Part shown: piece after piece, positions 7,883-16,939 of the stretch | Numbering within the stretch: the first letter of the stretch is position 1 | How the letters are laid out: every line of letters starts with the position of its first letter | From: Blautia faecis | Lineage (GTDB): Bacteria; Bacillota; Clostridia; Lachnospirales; Lachnospiraceae | Direction of reading: 5' to 3' | Length of the DNA stretch: 64,000 nt | Assembly (NCBI RefSeq): GCF_020554845.1 | Contig: NZ_JAJCIA010000004.1 | Coordinates: 62,001 to 126,000, forward strand | The notes under the pieces: model-generated | Told to the model about the DNA's origin: nothing | The model's input: only the letters and a program-made list of their open reading frames with translations | Database searches by the model: none | Made by a program: the position numbers and the translations under genes

Positions 7883-8329
7883 CAACATCTTATCCCGTAT
7901 TGAAAGATACCGCTGGATTCCATACCCCATCATCTGATATCCGATTTTGAGATAGTGGTCTACACAGCCATTCGACATTTTTACCACACTACTTTCTGGG
8001 GTTTCAATTTCGTTCCATCCTTTTCCGTTGAGAAATTTCTGGATAATAACTTCTCTGGGTGTTCCTTCTAAAAACTCCTCTCCAGCTGTGAAAAGTGTGA
8101 TGATTTCTTTATCCTGGTCAACCATTTTCTGAAGTTCCTGCTCTTTTTCCAGATACAACTGCCGCATTACTTTGTTTTTTTCCTCAGTCCGCTTAGTTGC
8201 CAACCGCGCAAGATCCTGTTCCAGTACCGGCAGTTCCCGCTTCGCCACTGTGTATTCCTTACAGACCTGTTTTGCTCGTTCTACCATTTCCTTATCTACC
8301 GGTCTATCAAACAACTTTCTCCGTGCCAT
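7874..8329 (-). CDS. Hypothetical coiled-coil phage protein (possible late regulator)
   Basis: 151 residues, highly charged; residues about 25-85 are a predicted coiled coil (heptad-like pattern around ELPVLEQDLARLATK and EKEQELQKMVDQ), and the C-terminal part (KGWNEIE ... MMGYGIQRY) could be a small helical DNA-binding domain similar in layout to sigma-like or ArpU-type phage regulators. No motif is decisive. It overlaps the upstream gene by 23 bp and uses a GGAGGA site inside that gene. It ends in a strong terminator, marking the end of a transcription unit. Confidence 0.7.
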   Translation of the reverse strand: MARRKLFDRPVDKEMVERAKQVCKEYTVAKRELPVLEQDLARLATKRTEEKNKVMRQLYLEKEQELQKMVDQDKEIITLFTAGEEFLEGTPREVIIQKFLNGKGWNEIETPESSVVKMSNGCVDHYLKIGYQMMGYGIQRYLSIRDKMLGK

Positions 8330-8984
8330 CCTTCATGTCCTCCTCATTTTCTTCCCGCTGTGTTTTCCAGTACTTCAAAATAAATTCAGCCATTTCTTCC
8401 TGCGCCTGTCGTTCCATCTTTCGGATGACTTGCCACGACAGCGACTTTCCCTCTAACCCCACTGCATCTTTCCAGAAAACTCCATCCACATAAATCTGCC
8501 GAACAACCGTCCCCTGTTCTCCGCCCACATAATCTGCAGCCATTTCCAGAAGATAAATATCACCTGCCAGTGTCCCATATTTTTTCAATGATTTCTTGTA
8601 ATCATCCCGCCAGGTTCGGATAATGTAATCCAGTGCGCCGATTGCTGCTTTTGCAGTCGGGTCTGAGATATGACTGCTCTGGACTCGTTCTCCTTCCCCA
8701 GAGCACCCAGAATTCATGGCGTAGTAGGCTTCTACAGGTGTCAGTGTCGGTGCAGACAGCAGCTGCTCTTTCAGCTTCTTAAGTTGCACTTTTTTCCCTG
8801 CAATCATCTTACACATATCTCGAACCCAGCGTTTTATTTCGTCCAGAATCCTGGTTTCTGCTTCGTCAACGTCTCCATTTGCATGATCAAATATGTAATC
8901 CAGCAACCCAAACAGCTCAGACGGCCTTTCGGCAGCGTGAGCAAGCACCTGTTCCTGTTCTTTTCGGATATCCTGTGTATTCAT
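8307..8984 (-). CDS. Hypothetical phage protein with SDPTA motif
   Basis: 225 residues when started at the ATG 8982-8984, which has AAGGGAG upstream; the frame reads 24 codons further back through a repeated leader sequence. Around residue 100 it carries SSHISDPTAKAAIG, a motif shared with the 10861-11424 gene product (RSHSDPTANEAIG). Such a motif is seen in sigma-like/ArpU-type phage regulators, so a transcription role is possible. The C terminus contains GKSLSWQVIRKMERQAQEEM, a helix-turn-helix-like stretch. Its 3' end overlaps the following gene. Confidence 0.7.
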   Translation of the reverse strand: MNTQDIRKEQEQVLAHAAERPSELFGLLDYIFDHANGDVDEAETRILDEIKRWVRDMCKMIAGKKVQLKKLKEQLLSAPTLTPVEAYYAMNSGCSGEGERVQSSHISDPTAKAAIGALDYIIRTWRDDYKKSLKKYGTLAGDIYLLEMAADYVGGEQGTVVRQIYVDGVFWKDAVGLEGKSLSWQVIRKMERQAQEEMAEFILKYWKTQREENEEDMKDGTEKVV

Positions 8985-9010
8985 CTTCCACTTTCTCCCT
9001 TCGTCTGCTT

Positions 9011-9054
9011 CTAAATCACAGGCGATGAAAAAGTGGAGAAATCGAACCTCTTCC
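9011..9054 (-). repeat. Repeated leader element, copy A
   Basis: CTAAATCACAGGCGATG at 9011-9027 and ATCGAACCTCTTCC at 9040-9054 recur at 18755-18800 with the same order and almost the same spacing. Copy A lies just upstream of the 8307-8984 gene. Confidence 0.6.
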
Positions 9055-9122
9055 AAAAAATAAATGGAGAATTTTTTAAAGAAAAGCGGTGCAGGACATT
9101 ACCGCCCTACACCGCATGGAAA

Positions 9123-10499
9123 TCAAACTCCCAACTGCGCTTTGACCGCTGAGATCAGCTTCTCCTGTGTCATGTCCTTCTGCTCCAAAGCCGCCATGAC
9201 ATCCTCATCCACAGTGTCCTTGGTGATGATGTGGTGGATGGTGACCACCTGCGTCTGGCCCTGCCGCCAAAGACGAGCATTAGTCTGCTGATACAGTTCC
9301 AAAGACCAGGTCAGCCCGAACCAGATCAGGATGTGTCCGCCCTGCTGGATGTTCAGACCATGTCCGGCCGATGCAGGGTGGATTAGTGCAACTGGGATGT
9401 TCCCGGCATTCCAGTCCTTAATGTCGGTACTGCTTTTGATGTCCCGGACTTTGATTTTCAGTTTCGACAGATGGTTGATAATACGCTCCCGGTCATGCTT
9501 GAACCAGTAGGCCACCAGCACCGGCTGTCCGTTGGCCGCTTCGATCAGGTCTTCGAGAGCTTCCAGCTTGTGGTCATGGATGACTCGTGCTTTGCCGTTC
9601 TCGTCATAGACCGCGCCATTGCTCATCTGCAACAGCTTCCCTGTCAGTGATGCAGCATTGGCAGCGTCTATGTCACCGTCTTTCAGCGGAATCAGAAGAT
9701 CCTGCCGGAGCATATCGTAGAGTTCCCTTTCCTGCGTGTTCATCTCGACTTCGCACCTTGTAGGTACACAATCCGGCATATTGAGATAATCCAGAGCCTT
9801 CATGGAAATCGTAATGTCCGAGATCCGCTGATAGATCATCTCCTCTGCCCCCTGTCTAGGAACATACTGGAACACGATGCCGGTTGCCGGATTCAACGCA
9901 CCCGCCTTGAAGTAGGCTTCCCGGTACCGGCCGATAAACTTGCCGAGCCGTTCCCCGCCATCCAAAATTCCAATCTCTGCCCACAGGTCCATGAGACCGT
10001 TGGAAGAAGGTGTGCCGGTCAATCCGACCCACCGCTTCACGAACGGGCGGACTTTTCGTAAGAACTTGAAACGCTGGGACTGATAGTTCTTGAATGATGA
10101 CAGCTCATCAATCACGATCATGCTAAAATCCCATCGCATTCCATTTTTCTCGTAATACTCCACCAGCCACCTGATATTCTCCCGGTTGACGATGTAAATC
10201 ATTGCCGGGTGGTGGACTGCTGCGATCCGGGTCTTAACATCTCCAACGATGACGGAAATATCCAGCCCTTTCAGGTGGTCCCACTTTTCGATTTCTGCCG
10301 GCCATGTGTCACGAGCAACACGCAGTGGAGCAATGATGAGAACCTTGCTGACCTCGAAGGTCTCAAGCATAAGGTCTTTGATTGCGGAAAGGGTGATTAC
10401 AGTTTTGCCTAAGCCCATATCCAGAAAAAGAGCTGCAATTGGGTGCGTCTTGATATACTCTGTGCAGTATCTTTGGTACTCATATGGGACAAATCTCAT
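9123..10499 (-). CDS. SNF2-family DEAD-like helicase (phage)
   Basis: 458 residues with an SF2 core: LFLDMGLGKTVITL (Walker A, residues 25-38), VIDELSSFKN (DExx box, about 127), LTGTPSSNGLMDLW (motif III) and the C-terminal lobe ending in QQTNARLWRQGQTQ, the motif VI arginines typical of SNF2 helicases. It is short and lacks accessory domains, as in the DEAD/SNF2 genes of Firmicutes phage replication modules. A DNA-remodelling or recombination role is expected. Its ATG overlaps the stop codon of the VRR-NUC gene by 4 bp, so the two are translationally coupled. Confidence 0.92.
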   Translation of the reverse strand: MRFVPYEYQRYCTEYIKTHPIAALFLDMGLGKTVITLSAIKDLMLETFEVSKVLIIAPLRVARDTWPAEIEKWDHLKGLDISVIVGDVKTRIAAVHHPAMIYIVNRENIRWLVEYYEKNGMRWDFSMIVIDELSSFKNYQSQRFKFLRKVRPFVKRWVGLTGTPSSNGLMDLWAEIGILDGGERLGKFIGRYREAYFKAGALNPATGIVFQYVPRQGAEEMIYQRISDITISMKALDYLNMPDCVPTRCEVEMNTQERELYDMLRQDLLIPLKDGDIDAANAASLTGKLLQMSNGAVYDENGKARVIHDHKLEALEDLIEAANGQPVLVAYWFKHDRERIINHLSKLKIKVRDIKSSTDIKDWNAGNIPVALIHPASAGHGLNIQQGGHILIWFGLTWSLELYQQTNARLWRQGQTQVVTIHHIITKDTVDEDVMAALEQKDMTQEKLISAVKAQLGV

Positions 10500-10864
10500 A
10501 CACCGCCTCCTTTCTCCGGAAGATTCACTTCCGGCATCTCCGGTATCTTTGCCCCGATCCCCTGTGGGATAGGCTCACCGGGTGTCCAGCACAGGAGCGC
10601 ATCCACAGCAGGCTGGATCTGCTCCAAGCGGTCAACGCAGAACACCGGGAAGCCCAGGGCTTCGAGCTGCTGTCTGCGCTTTCGCTGGAGGATACGCATC
10701 TGTTTGCCGGGCGCTTTCAGCTCCACGAATGCACACTTGCCGCCAATCAGTAGAACCAGACGATCTGGCACGCCATTCATGGTCTGACTGGTAAATTTAA
10801 GTGCCTGTCCTCCAGCAGCCTTTACCGCAGCCACGAACTGTTTTTCTACTTCACTTTCTCTCAT
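10496..10864 (-). CDS. VRR-NUC domain nuclease
   Basis: 122 residues; a PD-(D/E)xK nuclease of the virus-type replication-repair class. GVPDRLVLL gives the catalytic Asp and CAFVELKAPGK the ExK pair; the upstream helix SEVEKQFVAAVKAAGG is also typical. Stand-alone VRR-NUC proteins in phages cut branched DNA such as Holliday junctions. Genes on both sides overlap it by 4 bp (ATGA), so it is part of a coupled nuclease-helicase block. Length is normal for the stand-alone type. Confidence 0.92.
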   Translation of the reverse strand: MRESEVEKQFVAAVKAAGGQALKFTSQTMNGVPDRLVLLIGGKCAFVELKAPGKQMRILQRKRRQQLEALGFPVFCVDRLEQIQPAVDALLCWTPGEPIPQGIGAKIPEMPEVNLPEKGGGV

Positions 10865-11424
10865 ACGGATGCCTTTCTCTTTCTACAATCCCGGAGGTAT
10901 TTTTTCTTTGCCGCGTAATACTCCGCTCCAAACCAGAAGTTACCACTCTCAGAACCTTCCGTTTTGATAATCACACCCTCAGAAGGGTCAAGCTTGGAGT
11001 ATACCTCAATGACTTTACGCTTAAGTACAGGAACAGCTTTTCGCTTAGGAGGTTCGTCTGCGTTCTTCTTCGGCTGCATATTGCTCTCGACAAAAGCCAT
11101 ATCCTTCTTGAGTTCCTTAGCCGTGCCGATAAAATAGAAAGCCGATTTCGACCCGATATGAAGGACCGTATCATTACCAAACCAGCTGAGAATATCTTTC
11201 AGTTCCGGACGGTTTCCGGCTTTAAAGAGACGGTCAAATTCTAGCTGCTTTGGTGGAAGCAGTTCTTTCAACATCTTCTCTTTCTCTTTTCGCCGTTCTT
11301 CTCTCATCACATTCCCGATAGCCTCATTTGCAGTCGGATCAGAATGACTTCGGTTATTGCGACATTCCGGCACCTTTTCTTCTTTATGATCGACCCAACG
11401 GATAACCTGTGTTTCTTTCTGCAT
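10861..11424 (-). CDS. Hypothetical phage protein with SDPTA motif
   Basis: 187 residues from the ATG at 11422-11424, preceded by GGGGAGGG; the frame extends upstream but without coding support. N-terminal RSHSDPTANEAIG matches a motif in the 8307-8984 product. The middle (KEKEKMLKELLPPKQLEFDRLFKAG is the region) is helical and charged, and the C-terminal part contains basic strands ending RKRKASV. No enzyme motif is seen. Coupled by ATGA overlap to the VRR-NUC gene. Confidence 0.7.
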   Translation of the reverse strand: MQKETQVIRWVDHKEEKVPECRNNRSHSDPTANEAIGNVMREERRKEKEKMLKELLPPKQLEFDRLFKAGNRPELKDILSWFGNDTVLHIGSKSAFYFIGTAKELKKDMAFVESNMQPKKNADEPPKRKAVPVLKRKVIEVYSKLDPSEGVIIKTEGSESGNFWFGAEYYAAKKKYLRDCRKRKASV

Positions 11425-11440
11425 GATGATTCCCTCCCCA

Positions 11441-12508
11441 TTACTGATTGATCTGCTTCCACTGCTGCGGCTCCATCGTGGCGACCTGCCAGCCGATGCC
11501 CTCCAGTGTAGTGGCACGGTCGTAGGAAACGACATCCTGCGATGTGCGGGTGACTGCGTTGGACAGGCCGTACAGAGACAGGTCGCCGCCTTCAATGAGG
11601 TACTTGAGGATACCTTCCTGCTCCTCGGCATTGATGCCATAGCTCTGGGCAGTCAGCTGCACCACATCCTGTACCCTGCCGGTGATCGGCACTGCCATAG
11701 ATTCCTGCAGGCGGCCGACCACCTGGGAAAAGCGAGCCTCATCAATGGCAGCCATCGTGGTATCACGCAGCTTCAAAAGAAATGCCTTGTCCTCCGCTTC
11801 CATCGTCTCGTCCGAATACAGCGTGAAGCTGTCCTCCACCGCCTTTGCCTGACGGCCCACATGATGACGGCGTTCGCCCATGTCATTGACCACCATACCG
11901 TTGGTGCAGACCAGACGGTATACCAGCGGCTGAATCGACACAGCTCCCAGACCGACCTCGGAGTTGGAGATCATCACGCCAGCCTGGACGATATCACCCT
12001 TGCGGACTTCCATCTCCAGACGGTGATTGACCACCTTGAGGTACAGACGGTTTTCCGTTACCTCGCAGGACATCACCTCGTACTGATCATTACCTGCGAA
12101 CAGCGGCAGGACAGCTGTGGCAATCTCCATATTGTCGATACGGCGATAGCGTTCCGACAGCAGCGCACGGGCTACCTGTCCGGCACCGTAATCCATAGAG
12201 CGAACCATATAAGAGCTGGGCTTGTCCGCAAACCAGCTGTTCACATTCTCTGCCAGCAGTTCCGGCTTTTCTTTCTGCATGAGATCATAATATTTTGCCG
12301 GGATGCCCAGTGCCGATGCCACCTGGCGGTGGAACAGCGAAGTTGTCCCGAACACCTCCTGCTGATTCGTGGTCAGATGGTTGATCTCAAAGGTGTGTCC
12401 ATCTTCCCGGAGGTGCATCCCCTGTGCCGGACTGATAAAGTCCTGCTTTGCCTGATTCTGACGGTTCAGTTCGACCAGGACTTCCTGCAAATTTCTTCCT
12501 GTTTTCAT
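11441..12508 (-). CDS. DUF932 family phage protein
   Basis: 355 residues matching the DUF932 (YfjQ/phage-plasmid) family: SLFHRQVASALGIPAKYYDLM near residue 60, LSERYRRIDN near 115, and VYRLVCTNGMVV near 205 are its conserved blocks. The family is common in phages and plasmids and is related to proteins near the recombination machinery, but its biochemical role is not established. It lies between the polymerase-side coiled-coil gene and the regulator-like gene in the replication module. Start ATG at 12508 has GGGAGG. Confidence 0.88.
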   Translation of the reverse strand: MKTGRNLQEVLVELNRQNQAKQDFISPAQGMHLREDGHTFEINHLTTNQQEVFGTTSLFHRQVASALGIPAKYYDLMQKEKPELLAENVNSWFADKPSSYMVRSMDYGAGQVARALLSERYRRIDNMEIATAVLPLFAGNDQYEVMSCEVTENRLYLKVVNHRLEMEVRKGDIVQAGVMISNSEVGLGAVSIQPLVYRLVCTNGMVVNDMGERRHHVGRQAKAVEDSFTLYSDETMEAEDKAFLLKLRDTTMAAIDEARFSQVVGRLQESMAVPITGRVQDVVQLTAQSYGINAEEQEGILKYLIEGGDLSLYGLSNAVTRTSQDVVSYDRATTLEGIGWQVATMEPQQWKQINQ

Positions 12509-12589
12509 AGCGATTTTCCTCCCTATCTATACGGCGCATATTTATACGCCCTTTTATTCGTCCGTGTCCTTGCGGCAAGGGCACCGTGT

Positions 12590-12928
12590 TTACAGTTCTC
12601 GGTTGATCATCTGCTGGATGATCCGTACTGCTCCCTGCATCCGCCTGCGGTTCAGCCGCGTATCCTGCAGGAGTGCGTCCAGTGCGTCCACCTCGTCCCG
12701 GATGTTACAGAGAACCGACCGCTGATGGTCAGCAAGGCGTTCACCATCCCGTTCCATGCGGTCATACTCTTTTTCGTAATCATCGATATCCTCCACATTG
12801 GTTTCGATATACTCCTCGATCTCCCGGCGGAGTTCCTCACCGGCATAGTCCTCGACTGCATCCAGCAAGTCTCGAATACCAAAGGGTGTCAGGAGTTTTC
12901 CGTCCTTCATTTTCAATACATGCGGCAT
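12590..12928 (-). CDS. Hypothetical coiled-coil protein (112 aa)
   Basis: Acidic helical protein; MPHVLKMKDGKLLTPFGIRD at the N terminus, then an almost continuous helix with charged heptads (about residues 25-100). The ATG at 12928 has AAGGGG at 8-9 bases; a GTG at 12937 is a less likely alternative. It begins 12 bp after the polymerase stop codon. No function can be assigned. Confidence 0.7.
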   Translation of the reverse strand: MPHVLKMKDGKLLTPFGIRDLLDAVEDYAGEELRREIEEYIETNVEDIDDYEKEYDRMERDGERLADHQRSVLCNIRDEVDALDALLQDTRLNRRRMQGAVRIIQQMINREL

Positions 12929-12940
12929 CTTGTTCACCCC

Positions 12941-14938
12941 TTAGTCTTTGAAATAGTAGTCACCCTTGTAACCAGCTGCCGCCAACGGCAAGCCCTTACA
13001 CCATGCCGGGTTGACCGACATCAGCTTACAGACCTCATCCACTGTGTACTGACCCTTGGGTGCCTCGATGATGACTTCATCGTGAACATGAGCCACAATG
13101 TTCAACCCCTCTGCTGAGATGCGGTCCATCGCTTCAGCCAGAATGTCACGGGCAATGGCCTGCGTTGCATTCTCGACCAGCCGACCGGAGTAGGTTTCCT
13201 GTCTGCTCCACTTGTGATTCTGCCCCACACCTTCATAGGTCAGGCTCATACGGCCGAAGCGGTTCGGTTGCTGTTTCGGTTTCAGATACGCAAGCCGTCT
13301 GCCTGACGGAAGCACCATCCAGAGGGTGCCGGAATAGAACTCAAAGGCGATCTTTCCGACCTCCTGCCGCTCCCCGGTCTTATAGGCGGTCATCGCAGCC
13401 TTTTCGGTATCCCACCAATACTGCACGATCTTCGGGTTGGCTTCCCGCCAGGAATCAATGATCTCCGGCAGTTCTTCTTCGTGCAGTCCCATTTGCAATG
13501 CGCCCATACTGATGAGTGCGCCGGAGGAGCCGCCATAGCCACAAGCCAGAGTCGCAATTTTCCCTTTCTGACGCAGGTCACCGTTGATGCCGTGCTTGAC
13601 AACAGGCACATGAAACATCTGGGAAGCGGTAGCACAGTAGAGATCCTCGCCGTTCTGGAACGCATCCAGCACCCACTGTTCCTCCGCCTCCCACGCAAGC
13701 ACACGGGCTTCAATAGCAGAAAAGTCTGCCACGATGAACTCGCATCCATCTTTCGGGATCAGCATGGTGCGGATCAGCTGGGACAGGACATCCGGTGTAT
13801 TGCCGTAGATACTCTCGACCATATCGAAGCACCCCAACTTCACGAGTGTTCTCGCTTCATCCAGCGTTGAGATGTGGTTCTGTGGGAGGTTTTGCAGCTG
13901 GATATTCCGGCCGGAATATCGACCGGTACGGCTGGCTCCATAGAACTGGAACAGTCCTCTGGCTCTGCCGTCAGGACACACACAGCGTTCCGCCGCCTGA
14001 TATTTCTTCACAGAGCTTTTTGCCATCTGGAACCGGAGCTTCAGCATATCCATTGCCTCAGCATCTACTCCGTTCTTGTCCAGCTCTTCGATCATCTGGG
14101 CTACATCCTTTTTTCCGAGCGTGTCCATCGGGATGCCGCGCTCCTCCAGCCATGTCTTCAACTGAGATACGGAATTCGGGTTTTCAAGTCCCGTCAGCTC
14201 GTAGGCTTTCCTGCTCATGGCATCGGAGAGCATCAGGTCGCAGGTGATTGCTTCCTGCACCAACTCCGTATCGATTCTCACGCCGCGGTCATTGATGCGC
14301 TCATTCGTGCGATAATGCTGCCATTCCAGTTCCGTCATTGGGAACTTCTTCAGTCTCTTGTAGATGTCCACCTCGGTATTGACATCCTGAATGCAGTAAT
14401 ACTTGAACTTTGCCCAGTCCGCCGGGTAATGCTCCGGAAGATTCCGGGTCCGCATCCCATTTGACTTGGTCGGCTTGCATGGCACAGAAAACAGCTTGAT
14501 GAGCCGCTCACCTTCTTTGTCTTTCTGCTGGCTGGTCTTCAACACCGTACCGACACCTTTCAGTGCCAGCGGCAAAGTCAGCGATGCTGCCATGACCATC
14601 GTGCAGATCCAGCTATCCGGCGAAAGGAACTCTCCCGGTTTCAGATACTGTCCGGGATAGTGCCGGTTCAGATGCACGGAGAAGCAGACACGCTCAAAGG
14701 CGGCATTGTGTGCGATCAGCCGCACATTGCCGGTTTGGAATGCCTCCAGCAGTTCATCCGGTATGACTTCTCCCGATGCAAGGTCTGCACATCTTGTCTC
14801 GCCAAAGCCATCCCCTTCATCGGTTGCCCAGGCTACCAGCAGGATTTCAAAGCTGGTATCTGCGGCATAGCGGTACAGACCGCATTTTCCGATATCCACC
14901 TCGCTGTAGGTCTCAATATCGACCAATATCTCTTTCAA
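12941..14938 (-). CDS. Phage DNA polymerase, family A
   Basis: 665 residues. An N-terminal 3'-5' exonuclease-like domain begins with LVDIETYSEVDIGKCG (residues 5-20, catalytic DxE). The polymerase domain has motif A IVADFSAIEARVLAWEA (about 400), an O-helix region with RQKGKIATLACGYGG, and motif C VHDEVIIE near 625. This is the short phage PolA type without a 5'-nuclease domain. It replicates the phage genome together with the D5 primase-helicase and the DUF2815 ssDNA-binding-like protein encoded upstream. Confidence 0.95.
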   Translation of the reverse strand: MKEILVDIETYSEVDIGKCGLYRYAADTSFEILLVAWATDEGDGFGETRCADLASGEVIPDELLEAFQTGNVRLIAHNAAFERVCFSVHLNRHYPGQYLKPGEFLSPDSWICTMVMAASLTLPLALKGVGTVLKTSQQKDKEGERLIKLFSVPCKPTKSNGMRTRNLPEHYPADWAKFKYYCIQDVNTEVDIYKRLKKFPMTELEWQHYRTNERINDRGVRIDTELVQEAITCDLMLSDAMSRKAYELTGLENPNSVSQLKTWLEERGIPMDTLGKKDVAQMIEELDKNGVDAEAMDMLKLRFQMAKSSVKKYQAAERCVCPDGRARGLFQFYGASRTGRYSGRNIQLQNLPQNHISTLDEARTLVKLGCFDMVESIYGNTPDVLSQLIRTMLIPKDGCEFIVADFSAIEARVLAWEAEEQWVLDAFQNGEDLYCATASQMFHVPVVKHGINGDLRQKGKIATLACGYGGSSGALISMGALQMGLHEEELPEIIDSWREANPKIVQYWWDTEKAAMTAYKTGERQEVGKIAFEFYSGTLWMVLPSGRRLAYLKPKQQPNRFGRMSLTYEGVGQNHKWSRQETYSGRLVENATQAIARDILAEAMDRISAEGLNIVAHVHDEVIIEAPKGQYTVDEVCKLMSVNPAWCKGLPLAAAGYKGDYYFKD

Positions 14939-15026
14939 AAAATCACCCCATATCTAAGAAAAAACCGGGAGACACCTCTGCATCTCCCGGCGTGCTCATT
15001 TACTTGTGTCCTTGAAACACCGGGTC

Positions 15027-15614
15027 TTACTTCAGATAATCCGGCAGTTCCTCACCGGCATCGCCGCCCAGAACATCCTCATCATCTTCCAGAGCATCAA
15101 AGTCGGAGTCCGCAGATGCACGGCCGGACAGACGGTCGCCGTCCTTAACGAACTGGATATTGCCCAGACCTGCCGCAACGCCACGGTTGCCGTTGGCATT
15201 GAACGGATAGAGGTTGACGCTGACATTGCAGAAGCAGCCAGAGTAGACCATCATCGGGTCCATGATCGGCTGAACATGACGGTCAACAACCTGCGGTGCA
15301 TCCTTACTGGTGGCATTCAGGAAGAAGTGGTTCTGATAGGTTTCATCATCCGGACGGTCGATGTCACCATCACGCAGTGGAAGTTTCAGGTTCGGCGGAA
15401 TCTTGCCGCCCCACTTGCGGACCTTGCCATCTTCCTTCGCGGCTTCGACCGCCTTATGGATCGCCAGCAGGGTCTTCTTATCGTCCTTCGGGATCAGACA
15501 GGAAACGGAATACTTCGCCTCGCTGCCATTGATGCTCTTCGGCTCGAAGATGTTGGCAAAAGAGATGCGGCACGGGATAACGAGCTTCGTTGCACTGGTA
15601 ATTTTCTTAGCCAT
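15027..15614 (-). CDS. DUF2815, ssDNA-binding-like protein
   Basis: 195 residues of the DUF2815 family, which has an OB-fold and is thought to be a phage single-stranded DNA-binding protein. Seen here: RISFANIFEPKSINGSEAKY near the N terminus, WGGKIPPNLKLPLRDGD, and a very acidic C-terminal tail (DFDALEDDEDVLGGDAGEE) like the protein-interaction tail of SSBs. Sits between the polymerase and the DUF2800 nuclease, the usual order in Firmicutes phages. No other SSB is in the window. Confidence 0.88.
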   Translation of the reverse strand: MAKKITSATKLVIPCRISFANIFEPKSINGSEAKYSVSCLIPKDDKKTLLAIHKAVEAAKEDGKVRKWGGKIPPNLKLPLRDGDIDRPDDETYQNHFFLNATSKDAPQVVDRHVQPIMDPMMVYSGCFCNVSVNLYPFNANGNRGVAAGLGNIQFVKDGDRLSGRASADSDFDALEDDEDVLGGDAGEELPDYLK

Positions 15615-15704
15615 AATAAAAATCCTCCAAATTCTTTTGTGATGCCGCGCCTCTCATCTGACTGCGGCATCCTGTTGTGTAATGCGTTTTTTCTATGTCC
15701 AGCC

Positions 15705-16928
15705 TCAGTCAAGGGGCGTGAACTCATCCTCGGCAGTCTCCAGATTGACTGCCTCTCTGGGATCAGAGTTTGGTACAAGAGCCAGCTTACCGGGTGGCTT
15801 GACCACATACTCTCCCAGAATCTCCTTGAACTTTTTCTTTCCCATGAGCTTTTCAAACTCAGTAAGGGAGATCAGCTCAGTCTTGTAAATATCGGTGTAT
15901 CCGGCTTTTTCTGCTGCAGCTACCACCGACTTTGTGTCAAGGAACTGCCGCTTGCTCCTGCCCTCGACCACCTTATAGCCATCCCACGCAACTCCGTGGT
16001 TGATGGCTTCGGAACTGACATAGGCAAAGATGGCCTCGATCCAGGACTCAATGCGGTTCAGGGTCGGGAGCATCTTTTCGATGTCCGTCTTGGAAAGGAG
16101 CGCCGGGGACTTGAAGGTCGGTGCGGAGGTATCCAGATTGAAAGTTGCTGTGGCATCGGTTTCCTCTTCCTCATCGGTAAGAACACCTTCATCCAAATCC
16201 AGAAATTCTTCCTTCACCAGTGCCAGAGCTTCCTCAGCACAGGCTTTGCAGGAAGTTCTGGCACGGCAGAACCGGCACCAGTCTCCGGGAACCTGCTCGC
16301 CTTTTCCTTCAAAGGCCAGCTTTGCCCTCGGCCTAACATAGGTCTCTGCCCAGTCCAGCAGTTCCTCCACACTGCATTCATACGTTGAGATATTTTCCAG
16401 TCGCGGCTGGATAATGGTCATGGACACCTGCTTGATGTTGTACAGGTATCCGTAGGCGTGATAAGCGCCCAAGGCGTACAGCATCATCTGCGGATTGTGG
16501 TCACAGCTGACGAATACGCCTTTGCCGTTCTTGTAATCCATGACATACAGTGTCCCGTCTGCGATGATCACGCAGTCGCCGGTACCGAAGCCAGATGGAA
16601 CCAGATAGCTGTAATCGAGCCGCTCCTCCACCATGACCAGTGGATGCGGGCAGGTCTCCTTGATGCGCTCCACCGTGGAAATGATGAACTCTGCGTAAAT
16701 GTCAGTGTTCGCTTCCATCTCCTCGTTCTCGTACTCGGAGGTCGGACGCTGCACCCTCTCATGCAGGTACTTGCGGAGCTTATACTCACCCAGAGCATGG
16801 GCAGCTGTTCCTTCCTCGGCATACACCGAGGATTCATTTGGAAAGTTCTGCTCCAGCCTTGCCGAAGGCGTACAGTTCAGCCAACGTTTCGAGCTGGAAG
16901 CAGACAGGATTGCGTGTACTTCTGGCAT
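15705..16928 (-). CDS. DUF2800 family, Cas4/RecB-like nuclease
   Basis: 407 residues. The N terminus (HAILSASSSKRWLNCTPSARL) and EEGTAAHALGEYKL are family hallmarks, the core has VMDYKNGKGVFVSC (catalytic D..K), and a cysteine cluster CRFCRARTSCKAC near residue 225, with C75-type partners upstream, suggests an Fe-S cluster as in Cas4/AddB-type nucleases. A role as the exonuclease of a phage recombination pair with DUF2815 is inferred. Start ATG 16928 with GGGAGG. Confidence 0.88.
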   Translation of the reverse strand: MPEVHAILSASSSKRWLNCTPSARLEQNFPNESSVYAEEGTAAHALGEYKLRKYLHERVQRPTSEYENEEMEANTDIYAEFIISTVERIKETCPHPLVMVEERLDYSYLVPSGFGTGDCVIIADGTLYVMDYKNGKGVFVSCDHNPQMMLYALGAYHAYGYLYNIKQVSMTIIQPRLENISTYECSVEELLDWAETYVRPRAKLAFEGKGEQVPGDWCRFCRARTSCKACAEEALALVKEEFLDLDEGVLTDEEEETDATATFNLDTSAPTFKSPALLSKTDIEKMLPTLNRIESWIEAIFAYVSSEAINHGVAWDGYKVVEGRSKRQFLDTKSVVAAAEKAGYTDIYKTELISLTEFEKLMGKKKFKEILGEYVVKPPGKLALVPNSDPREAVNLETAEDEFTPLD

Positions 16929-16939
16929 AGCGACCTCCC

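Noticed and set aside
11423..13117. A 564-codon plus-strand frame
   Set aside because: Antisense to DUF932 and its neighbours; product lacks any recognisable domain.
15006..16388. A 460-codon plus-strand frame
   Set aside because: Antisense to DUF2815 and DUF2800; no start signal.
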